DNA of 64,000 nucleotides from Trebouxia sp. TZW2008 (taxonomy: Eukaryota; Chlorophyta; Trebouxiophyceae; Trebouxiales; Trebouxiaceae), in contig BDIU01000340.1 of the NCBI GenBank assembly GCA_002118135.1, forward strand, positions 1 through 64,000, written 5' to 3'. Shown here piece after piece: positions 45,714 through 56,339 of this stretch. The position numbers and the translations under genes are program-made. Below the pieces are notes generated by a model, which worked only from the letters and a program-made list of their open reading frames with translations, had not been told where the DNA came from and ran no database searches. How positions within the stretch are numbered: the stretch's first letter is position 1; every line of letters starts with the position of its first letter.

Positions 45714-48700
45714 TCAAAGCTGCAAAAAGTGGATGGAACCGTTGTCTCCACTGACTAGCAATGTATCTTGCTGCTGTGGTGGCCCAGCAAAGATGCAATA
45801 GGTCAGAGAAGAGTCTGCCAAAAAGAAACCCTGGAGCTGACTGGACTGCACGCTCCACAACCGAGCTGTACAATCTGACGAACATGTGGCTACCCATAGT
45901 GAGTCCCGTGAGAAGGCTGCATGTGTTACAGTCTCCTTGTGTCCCTGCATGCAGCACTATCGTCAGCATTCACAAATATAGACAGCAAAGCAATGTGCAT
46001 GCATTCAAAGTACGAGCAATTAACCTTTCAATACAGCAGCAAAGCGGGATGACTAACCTGTGTGAAACCCGCAACACACTTGGAACAGTTTGAACACAAG
46101 AGCACCTGGAACACATGCATTGTCTGCATGATCTGCAGTCATGGCAGCATGCATGCTTGGTTTGACACATGATCTGATAGGTTCATCATGCATCCAAAAT
46201 GTGAGCTTGAAGACAAGGCCTACCTGGAAGACATGCAACTTCTGGCCAGAGCGCACGTCCCATAAGTGCGCGGTATGGTCAGCAGTGACAGTGACAACAG
46301 TGTGACCATGAGGGGCCATACAGCCTCTGGCCAGCTGCCCCTCATGCTGTAACACTGCTAAGCACCGCCCAGACCGGATGTCCCACACCCGAGCTGTCTT
46401 GTCAAAGGAAATGGTCAGCAAGCGGCGGCCTGCCCCATCAAGACATCCCATGCTGATGCTGTCCTCATGCCCTGCAGTCCAAAAAAGACAGGTTTGAGGC
46501 ATGCTGCAGGCCAGTAGCAACAGTGAAGCAGACTATACATGCAAGACAATATCCACGCTGAGCAGCTCACATGTGTACCGTCATCTCTGCCACAGTTGAA
46601 AGCCACAGACTGATTGTATGACTGCTGTCTCCCAACAACAAGAGAAGTGCAAAGAGGACATGCAAGGCAACCCTTCACGGTGAGCAGCTCACACATATAG
46701 CAATTGTCTGCATACACCCTGCTTGCCAGCTGATATTAAGCTCAGCAGGCTGACACATCAATTTGGACCTATATTGTTGCAACACGTGTACAAGGTGCAG
46801 ACTAGTCATGGGAATGCCACAAAAAAGCACAAACCGTTGCAGAACGCGTTGATTTCAGCAGGCTGAAATGTCTCCCGACACAGACTAGTCATGAAGGTAG
46901 TGCAGTGAACACACCTCGCAAAACGCATCTGCACTCAGCAGTGGCTATGTCCCACACTCGGGCAGTATGGTCACCAGAAACAGTAACTGCCCGAGAGCCA
47001 CTAGGGCTGAGGTAGGCAGCATTGACGCCAGCGCTGTGTACCCTAGCAGCATCCCGGTCGCCCCAGGTTTGCAGCATGCAGATGCACTCCATGCTGCTCA
47101 TATCCCACACAGCCACTGTGCTGTCAAATAGGACTATGACTGCCAGCCTGCAGTCTGCGCTGGCTGCAAAGGACTTCACCCGGTAGCCAGCATGATCTGC
47201 AGCAGCAAAATGCATTGACAGCTTGCAAACAACACTTCTGGTTTGCAGCATGCAGATGCACTTCATGCTGCGCATGTCCCACAAAGCCACTGCAATGTCA
47301 ACCAGAACTGTGACTGCCAGCCTGCAGACTGCGCTGACTGCAAAGAACTTCACATGGTAGCCAGCATTGTCTGCCTTGGCATCAAGCAGTCCAGCACTGA
47401 GGGTGAAAAGTTCAATGACGATGGCTTCTGTCAATCTACAGGGGGCACAGTATATATCAATGATGAAGACAGACTTGATCTTGAATTGCATTGCACAGTC
47501 AAATAGGCTGCACCACTATGTGACTTGCAAATCACGCTATCCTGTTTAGTTTGTACACCAGAACTGACGAGGGGACCCAGCCTCTCAAGGCAGGCACAGG
47601 TGGTGACAGATGCTCAATAATCATGTGCCGAATGTTGCTGTGCGTGAGCTCCAGCCCCTGACTGAGTGCTGCCTCTGGATCTTCATGGATGTGGCACAGC
47701 AGATGCTTACAACACTAAAGAAGAGGCAAGGGCAGCCCTCGATCAAGGATTGCAGCTTGCACATAGCAGCAGCAGCGCTGGCAGCAGCATTGGCCGCATT
47801 GTGAATCTTGTGTGCAATTGCTGAAGATGGTCGTGGGTTTCAGATTGTGCGTGTCAAAACACAAGGAATAATCTCTTGAGTCTGCACAAGTATGCTAGTG
47901 AGTGCAAACCGATTATACTTTTGAAAGCAGTGCACAATCTGACACATGGACGTACTTGGCAAGGTGGCAGTGCATGCGCCAGTGTTGCTGTCCCAAGCCT
48001 TGACCATGCGGTTGCCAGCCACCGTGAGCACAGTGCTGCTGTCTGTGGCTGAGTACACCCAATGCAGGGCTGCAGCTGGTCCCCTGAGAGTGTGGCGACA
48101 GCTGCCTGACTGCACATCCCACACCATAGCACAGCCGTCTGCTGCCACAGACACTGCTGTGGCACCGTCTGCTGACACGCTCATGCTGTGGACTCGGCCT
48201 GCGTGAGTCTGGTCATTGACAGGGGGCGGGGCTTGCAGATCCCACACCCGGGCTGTGCTGTCTTCTGACCCGGTAATGGCAAACCTGCAGGCGGGCGAGT
48301 TGTGATGATGGCCAAAGCTGGCTGTGTGTGTTAACTAGAATGGGAGCCACAGCGCTCAGACCAACAAAGCCAAACAGTCCTGGTGGCACATTGCTGTCAG
48401 CACAGGCTGGGAAAACGGTGGATGTAGCATGCCCTGCTTCACAATGGTGGCCAGATGGAAAGTAAAAGCAGAACAGTGGCTGCATAGCCTAAGGCAAAGC
48501 AATATCGCATTGAGCATGACCTCAAGCAGGCACTCGACTTTGTGAAAGCTGATACCATGACTTTATGTAATGACGCAGCCCCACAGCGTATACCCTGAAC
48601 TGCAGCCAGCCTATCGTCAGGTTGGCTGCATACAACGTCAAGCTGCAACTTGGTGCTGACTGTTCGCATGCTCTCCTTGCCAGAATTTGATCAGTCACCC

Positions 48701-51700
48701 TTGACTCATGTTGTGACATATAGTCAAGGGTGACTGATCAGTTCTGGCAAGCAGAGCAGATGACCAGTCAGCACCATTTGCAGCTTGAACACATAGCAAT
48801 GCGCTGAGAAATGCAGCAAGAAGCAATGTTTACCTGCCACGCCGCGTGAGAACCACACTGCTGGCTTCTGCACTGTGACCCTCCAGCACATTACAGCACT
48901 TCCCTTCTTGCAGATCCCACACCACAGCCAAGTCATCCCCTGACACAGTGACGGCCCTTGAGGCGTTTGGTAACAAGGCCATATCTGAAAGCCAGCCTCC
49001 ATGACCCTGCAACCAAGGGCCAAATTTTTCTGCTCCTGAGTGTCCATTGCTGCAATTGCAGTCGTACGTGTACACACGCAGGCGTCCAATGACGCTTCTG
49101 TACGTAACAACAGTCACTCTGACAGTCAGACAATGCAAAACAGTCAAATGCAAGGTCTTGAGGTCACGTCAAGCGTGTAACCTTTGACAGCAAAAAGACC
49201 ACTGATTGCAGACAACACCCCTCAGTGAAGTTTCAAATCACCTGTAGAACATGCCGACACTCTCCAGTGCTCCAGTCCCATACTCGGGCTGTGAAGTCAT
49301 CTGACACAGTCATGGCAGTGTGCTTGACCTCTGCTAGCTTGATGGAGTTGACGCGGCCATTGTGACCACGCAGCACCTGCTCACACTCACCCTCTGCTAT
49401 CTTCCAAATCCTGCAATTACACTGCAGTCTTAGGTCTATGTCTGAAAGAGCTTTCATTTGGACAAATTGGCATGAACACAGCAGGTCCACATCTGAAGGC
49501 AAATTGCTCTCAGTGACGCAGAAACCGCGCAAAACCATGTTGCTTGGATGAACGCCTGTTTGGCAATAGATACCATGTTGTTGACACTTTGTTTCATTTG
49601 CCAGCACTTCCAAGAATGCAGGAACCTTTTGGGCTTCCAGACATGCCAATCTTGTCACGTCTGGAACGCCAAGAAGGCTGCCGCACTTGTGGAACTGCTG
49701 GCAACTGAGTAAGTGTCAACAGAAGGCTGCTGCATTGTTGCAGGTGCTTGCAGTGAGTAGTGCCAACAACATGTAACTCAATGAAATGCACGAATTGCAG
49801 CAAGGCAGTGTTCTGAAGCACCTACCATGATACAGTTCCAACAAGAAACAGTCACAAGTATGCAAGGCCTTTTGATGTATGTCAGGGGACAGCTGACCTA
49901 GCAGTTGTGTCATGTGAGGCAGTAGCGCATCGCAGGCCGTCAGCAGTGACGCAGATGTGGACCACCCAGCCTGTGTGCCCATCCAAGACATGGGCACAGT
50001 TGCCACTGACCACATCCCACACACGTGCTGTGAAGTCCTCAGATGCTGTGAGGACCCTGCGCCCATCTGGTGTGAGAGCCACTGACCAGATAGCGCCAGC
50101 CACAGTGTTGCCTGCACCAGCATTGTACACAATGTCAAGACATGCCTGCATAGCCCTCATATACAGCACAGCTTTGTAATGCACAGCACAGTAAAGGGTG
50201 GTGAAAGCGGTGACACAGGATGCTGCATGCAGATCCAACCACTGTCAAAGCAGGCAGACCATTGCAGTGCTCCTAAGGGACACACTGACCTCAACCCATG
50301 AGCTGAATGCATCTCCCTGACAGAAGCCAGCTGCTCACACGCGCGCATGCTGACACCCTAGCACATGCCACGCTTGCAGACATGCTGGTAGACAACTTCT
50401 GCAAGCGATTGCTGCCGTTGCAAATATGAGGGAGCATGACATCTCAGGCACTCCAAAGGCATCATCGGCTTGCAAAGCCATACTGAAGCAAGAGGCACAT
50501 CAGACTCCACCAACACTAGCATGATGTAGGCAACCTGCCAGCAAACCAGAAGAAAAGCAATACAGAGAGCTCTGACCAACACCAGCACAACGCAGACAGC
50601 TTGTCATTGAAGCAAGCAAGAAGCACAGGGTACTGACCAACACCAGCAGCGCCAGCTCCATGACCTCTGAGCACATGGGCACACTGGCCGCTGTGCAGGT
50701 CCCATACCCTGCCAGTAGCATCAGCAGATACAGTGACAGCATAACGCCCCTGCACGTCCACTGCAACAGCGTTCACGCCTGCTGAGTGGCCCTGAAGGAC
50801 ATGGCGGCACTGCCCCTTGTCCAGGCCCCACACTCTGGCAGTGTGATCTGCGCTGCTGGTCACTAGGATGCTGCCTTCCTTGGCTACTGCCAGGTCTGTC
50901 ACCGCGGCTGTGTGGCCTTCCATGAGTAGCACACAATCGCCGATCTCCATGTCCCAGACTCTTGCACTGCCGTCAGCAGAGGCTGCAGAACAAACATAAA
51001 TCAGCGTGATGCAACTGCATGTCAGGTTCCATGTACGCCAAGGAGGCACTGTGCTTTTTCATTTGCCTATGGCTTGGCTGGTTGAGCTGTGACACAGCCT
51101 TTGCAGCAAACTTGTGTAAACACAAATGGGCCTAGTGAAAGTCAGTCAGTTCATCGGCCAGCTAGGACCTCCAGCATGGCAAAGGCAGAAGACAACAAGC
51201 AGTGGTCAACAGCTCAGCAAGAGCAACGCACCTGTGACAACATCAGTGCCCCCAGGGGTGAGCAGGACCTTTTGCACAGCCCCAGAATGCCCTCTGAGAA
51301 CCATCCTGTGCAGCCCTCCAGCCTGCTCCAAGGAGGCGGTCTTGGGCAGCAAGGCCTTAGCAATATTTGGGCTTGCTTTCAGCTGCTGTTGCTGTTGGCC
51401 CAGCCAGCTCTGCAACACACATGCTGTGACACTTCTCTCTTGATCACTGGTGCTGATGAGGTGCTGGAGTTACAAACTCCAGACGCGTTATAAACTTTTG
51501 GCAGCAAGGCCTCGAGAATATTTGGGCCTGCCTTCAGCTGCTGTTGATCACCGCAGTTCATCAAGGTTTGGAGCAAAGGACACAGGAATGCTGCATCTTG
51601 GGCCTGGCAATCAAAGGTTGCTGATGCAGGACGCAAAGAAGAACACGGAAAGAAAAAAGCAGCAAATTTGCTTGCTGTTCTGCTGCTAGCGTTTTCTACT

Positions 51701-53461
51701 GTTCTGCTTCATCGATTCCGACAGCCAGCTTTGCTTGCCAGGCACAGGAAAGCATTCTTTGCTGTAACAAGCATCACACCACTGCAATGGAACGTCCACG
51801 GCGTCAACAGCAGTGATTAGTCAGACAAGGCAGCAATGTGAGCATATAGAGCCCTTGCCCTACCTCATGCAGGTTCACGGCCAGATGGAGGATGAGCACA
51901 GCTCAGTGAGCTGGGCTTGTCTAGATGCACAATGTAATGCTCAAGGAAATGCAGTCCAGAGAGCAAAGAAAGAAGCACACACCGCAACTCTAAAGGCGTG
52001 GTGAGCAGCCATAAACATGCCCACCATCTGGAGCCAAGCAGTGATGCAAGAAGAATGCAGTTGAGAAAGCAACAAAGAGTGTGCACTGCAGCTCTGGAGG
52101 CGTGGTCAGCAGCCATGACGAAGGCATTGCAATTGCAGAAGCAACAAACTGCGCGCATTGCAACTCTGGAGGCTTGATGAGCAGCCATGGAGAAAGCAAT
52201 GCAACTGAAGAGTCAGTAGAGTGCGCACCGCAACTCTGGAGGCGTGGTGAGCAGCCATGAGCCTGCCCACCATCTGGGGCCGCAGGGTGGGCAGCTCTGG
52301 GTGCTGCATGCAGCTGCTCACTGACATCTGCAGTGTCTCTAGAAGTAGCTTCACTTGGTCATCATTCACACACATCAAAAACCTGCATGAGCAAGTCACT
52401 GGTGACTCTGTGCCAGCCGCATTGACAATGCAATGGAGTGCAGCTGTGCCAACTACAACATATACCAACACAGGCCGAGACAGCTGTAGATGCATCTACA
52501 TTTGCAGCCAGTCCTTCAAGAACTGATGATGCATCCAGTGTGAGCTTTGTTCTAGCTATACGCCCAGAATCATGACTTTACAAATTGGCAAGGCAGGCAG
52601 TGCAGGTGAGGATATGCTGCATAGCTGACAGTTGACGACACAAACAGACTGCAAGTCACTGCATGCAACCTCGACAACGGGCTGTAACTGCAATTGAGGA
52701 CAAACTACCTTCTGTAGTCTGCCACTACGCTAGCAACTCCGTAACTGTGCAGCTTGCTCTCAAGCCAAGCAGCGTTAGTCAGCAGCTTCCTGAGCTCCCT
52801 GAAATGCTTGGCAGTCACCAAGTGGTGGCCAACATTCTGCAATAAGTAGCCGTCATCCATGACATCAGCCAGCTCCTGGCTTCCAGCTAGGTAGCTTGCT
52901 AGCAGCTCGCCATGCACTGCGTTTGCGCCGCTCCATGTCAAGCCCTGCAGGCACAGCCAGTTGTTGCAGCAACCTACAGATGGTGACTGCCACGGTGCAG
53001 CTGGCCCTAGCTGTGAACCTCAGGAAGGCGTGAAGTTGTCTTGAGATATGCAAAGCCATGCAACCTGTGTGGCATTTTCAGAACTTGGCAAGGGTAATAA
53101 CACCTCAGCTTCTAAGCGCGGCTGATTTTTCACACACAGCTTTGAAAATAGATAGCACAGTGCATGCTGACAAGCAGGCGAGCAAGGCTTGCAGTGCAAG
53201 AGCTGCACATTATGCAACAGACCCAGAAATGCCTTCTTCGGCGTACTTTCGATGCTGCCTTTGATGCGCTAAGCAGAGCATGTGTGCTGTTGCAAAGCTG
53301 CTGACCTGCAGGTGGTTCAGGTGGGCAGCATCCACCAAGGCCCAGGCAGAGCCATCATACAGGCAGGCCACCCGCATGATGCCCAGCTGCTGCAGCAAGT
53401 TGGCATACCCCGATGCCTCCTGCTCGCTGCTCAGCTTCCACAGCTTGCTCAGCATGGTCAT
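45714..53461 (-). CDS. STAND/APAF-1-like WD40-repeat protein lacking NB-ARC
   Basis: Thirteen exons (53306-53461, 52709-52944, 52229-52382, 51232-51409, 50644-50982, 49898-50111, 49242-49410, 48834-49006, 47956-48284, 47236-47370, 46915-47196, 46224-46471, 45714-45944) join in phase to about 947 residues. The first exons match the region just after NB-ARC in algal STAND proteins (LWKLSSEQEASGYANLLQQL, YDGSAWALVDAAHL, then DDGYLLQNVGHHL and AAWLESKLHSYGVASVVADY). At least ten WD40 repeats follow, many ending ARVWD. Homology begins upstream of the ATG (RYLRLTVVPNNTPLP, to about 53505), but no Walker A or NB-ARC exon lies between there and the next gene at 53941. The protein could be a WD40 scaffold or the locus a decaying fragment. 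The 135 nt exon at 47236-47370 duplicates its neighbour and may be optional. Confidence 0.7.
48637..48789. repeat. Long near-perfect hairpin in a WD40-gene intron
   Basis: Arms 48637-48706 and 48722-48789 are complementary over about 68 bp, with a core of roughly 30 bp that has a single difference (CACCCTTGACT / AGTCAAGGGTG), and a 15 nt loop. It lies in the intron 48285-48833. It could be a microRNA-like precursor or a foldback element. Confidence 0.8.
51496..51547 (-). pseudogene. Decayed copy of part of a WD40-gene exon
   Basis: GCAGCAAGGCCT-GAATATTTGGGC and flanks match 51345-51395 within exon 51232-51409. The copy lies upstream of the exon in gene order, inside intron 3, and lacks the remaining exon sequence. 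Confidence 0.55.
52005..52228 (-). pseudogene. Tandem decayed copies of a WD40-gene exon tail
   Basis: Three units of about 65-80 bp repeat the end of exon 52229-52382 with its donor region (AACTCTGGAGGC-TG-TGAGCAGCCAT). The most distant also repeats the GCCCACCATCTGG part. All are downstream of the exon in gene order. Confidence 0.7.
52945..53064 (-). pseudogene. Frame-disrupted exon remnant in the WD40 gene
   Basis: The stretch encodes QLHAFLRFTARASCTVAV and ICRLLQQLAVPAG, which fits the linker expected between exons 1 and 2 of STAND relatives. It is in a different reading frame from both neighbours, and no phase-compatible splice sites of normal spacing include it. Splicing 53306 directly to 52944 keeps the frame and skips it. 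Confidence 0.5.
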
Positions 53462-53940
53462 TGGCAGGGGTGTGTTGTTTGGGACAACAGTAAGCCGCAG
53501 ATACCTAGCAAAACCGACCTTTTCACACCATTGTTTTGCACTTCACAGCCATGTATGTTATCATCATCGAAACTGCAAAGTGCATGTGCATGAGCTGTTT
53601 CTGTATCCTGATGCAATTTTGGCAGGCAAAGTGATGGCGCACATACATGTCAAGCAGATTGACGCTTGCAAAACACAGGTAGCACAAGGCACATTGCAAT
53701 TCTGAGTTACGCATCACTTGAAGCATGAGCCGATCAAGCAGCAAGAATGCTAGTGCACTGCTTGCGCATCAACTGCAGAGAATGCACCTGAGTGAAGTCA
53801 CACAACCTGAACAGCTGAAAGTGCATGCCTCGCTGGCAATGAGTCTCAAAAGGCTGGTGGTGATTATGCTCAACATTTGCGTCACAGCAAAACTGCTCAA
53901 TTCGTTTGTTGCCTTTGGCTGGCACAATACAGTGATCTTC
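53462..53940. other. Gap where NB-ARC exons would be expected
   Basis: Minus-strand homology to STAND proteins continues only to about 53505. The rest has no Walker A, RNBS or GLPL-type motif in any frame and ends at the stop of the Ser-rich gene. Confidence 0.5.
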
Positions 53941-55566
53941 TTACTTGTCACACATTTGCTGTGGTATGCCCATCTGGCTGCACATTTCTTCTAGATTCTG
54001 ATTGCTCTCAACAGGAACGGAGGATTGCGTCTGCAGACTGGCAAACAGCTCCAGACTGCTGCGATTAGCGTCCAAGCTGGCTCGCTCCATGGCAAAGCTG
54101 CTGCGCTGACTGTGGGTGTTAGTGCCAGCACTGGACATGCTGTCCTGACTGCCACGCTGCCGGCCAGTTCCTGACTCAGTTCTGCCCACGTCTGCAGCGC
54201 CAGCAGCATGCTTCTAGCTCATCTTGACAAGCAGGTGAAGACGTCTGGCAACGGCAACATGAGTCACACACATTCAGACAATGTACAGGATGTACTGGTG
54301 CAAATGCTGACAGCAAAGATGTGAATCACACGCGTGCAAACGCGCTGCTCACGCTCTTTCTGGATCACGTATCCAGACAGGCAACTGTCCTGGAAGACTG
54401 ACAAAGCATCAGCACTCTTACTTGATTGACTGAAAATAAATGCAAGGGGTACCTTTGCTTTGCGGCTCAGGCTGATTGGCACGAGAGCTGCTGGCTTCCT
54501 CAACGGAGCCCAGTTGCATGTCAGAGCTTCGCCGAGCGTCCTGTGTCGCCTGTGCCTCTGCTTCCAGCTTGTCACGCCCTGCAGAAATGGCTCACACAGT
54601 CAACATCCAGACAGTGACAGGCACCGCCCAAAAGCAGCTGTTGTGGTTTGATGCAGCAATGTCTACTCAACCTTCTCAGGATCGCATGCCAGCTATGCAC
54701 TGTAGTACAGTGCTTAAAATTCATGATGCTGAAGCATGGTCGCCCTGGAACAATGCTCATTACAGCTAAGGGTACACGGGTAAATTAGCTCAAATATGCC
54801 ATCAAATGGAATCTGGATGACCTGGACAGCCTTGATGCATGTGATGGTAGCATGGCTGTCCAGCCGAATAGCAGGCTTGATGCTGCCGTGCAGAATAGCA
54901 CTTGAGTGTGATGTGGACTGCACCTTCGCGTCGGTCAGCTTCACTGGCGCTAAGTCTCATGAGAGGCTGCGTCTCAGGAGTCTTGGCTTGTGAGGCTGAC
55001 ATCGTTGGCTCATCAGCAAGAGAGGACTGCAGACTTTGCAGAGACATCCAGCTCCCTTCTGTTCCCCGATAAAAGCGGCTAGGCGTTCCTGCTTTGCTGC
55101 CTTGCTGTGCTGCATAGGCGGTGTCAGTGGACACACCAGAGCTTCTGGGGCCAGCATCAGTGAGGCTCTTTGATCCAATGTTTGAAGATCTGTTGCCAGC
55201 CTGACTGTTGCGGGGCATGTCAGTGGCATTGAGACTCTGCACAACAGGCTGACATCAGAAAGCTGCAACCTTGGCAGAGAAACAAGGCAAGCTTGAGCCT
55301 GATACCTTGGAGCTTGAGCCACAGGTGCTCATGCTGCTGGGACTGCCTTTGCTGCGATTGTCAAGGGAATGTCTACCCCTGTCTCTGCTGACACTTGACC
55401 TTGGAGGAAAGCTGTGAATGCTGCCAAGGGTATCTGGCTTCTCAGCCGAAACAACATCTCCACCTTCTTCATCGTCTTTGTCAGAGCTTTTTTGGCTTTG
55501 AGAGGTTGCCCCTCCGCTATCGCCGCGTGTTAGCTTTGCAGCTGCTGTGCGCAAGGAAGAAAACAT
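53941..55566 (-). CDS. Ser-rich protein of unknown function
   Basis: Four exons (55306-55566, 54924-55236, 54453-54578, 53941-54191) join in phase to 316 residues ending at a TGA. The start MFSSLRTAAAKLTRG is followed by long Ser/Asp/Gln-rich, probably disordered stretches (for example SDKDDEEGGDVVSAEKP), basic RDRGRHSLDNRS, and a C-terminal SSLELFASLQTQ segment. I recognise no family. Consistent phasing across all four exons and canonical GT-AG ends support a real gene. It could instead be the 3' part of the upstream PH-WW gene if that gene's WW exon splices on through a GTGATA donor; I consider this less likely because the frame to its own stop is open. Confidence 0.55.
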
Positions 55567-56339
55567 GTAATCTAGTGTTCGGTGTTCAGCGAGACCAGCC
55601 GGTTTACATGGCTGACAAAGCAACAAGGGCAGCTGCACCAGTCGTAATGTACTGCAGCCAGCCTATGCGAGCTTTGTTGCAACACAGCCTGTACGAGTTG
55701 CAGTATCAAGCACTTGGCTGGATCCTTAGACGGCCAAGCTGGCTTGTCACAAAGCAGCCGTATATGCGCGCACGAAGCACTGAAGCAACTCGCACTGCAA
55801 GGAGTACTGGCGCAGCACGGTCGAGCTCAACTTGCGCTGCAAGTACGGGAGAAGGGGATATCAACACCGATTGTCACGAGACACCGCACGTGGACCGAGT
55901 CAGCCACACCTACAGATCCACCCCTGGATCTGCCTTTGAAAGGTACTGAAACAGTAGCGCCATACAGCATCATTGCGCAAGTGCAGATGAGCAGGAGATG
56001 CTTTGTTGCAGACGAGTATCTGCAGGTGAGCAAGGGGACAAAATTGTGCTGGGAAAGGCGCCTCTTTCTGCACAGGATTTATTAACGCTAAAACACCAAC
56101 TTTTGAACATCAAATTGAATGCCAGCAAATCCATGCACAGCTGCCAATGAAGTGTTATATATATTCAAGCTGATAGCCTAGACGATGCGCACGATGCTGT
56201 CAGTTTGCTCAGCAAATCGTTTCATTTGCGACAAGCATGAGGCTGAGTATCTATGCAGCTCTATGCACAGCAGCACCAGGGGACCACCCATCTTGATGAT
56301 CATGTAAGCCGTGATTCATACAGACCCTGATTGCAATTA
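55567..56339. other. Intergenic region between Ser-rich and PH-WW genes
   Basis: Open frames on both strands here (for example plus 55395-55949) show no family features, and part is antisense to an exon. Promoter of the Ser-rich gene is expected at the left end. Confidence 0.4.

Noticed and set aside
46053..51049. WD40 segments as several separate genes
   Set aside because: All exons from 52382 to 45714 join in consistent phase with GT-AG ends, so one gene explains them.
55395..55949. 184-codon plus-strand frame
   Set aside because: Partly antisense to an exon of the Ser-rich gene and without any recognisable domain.
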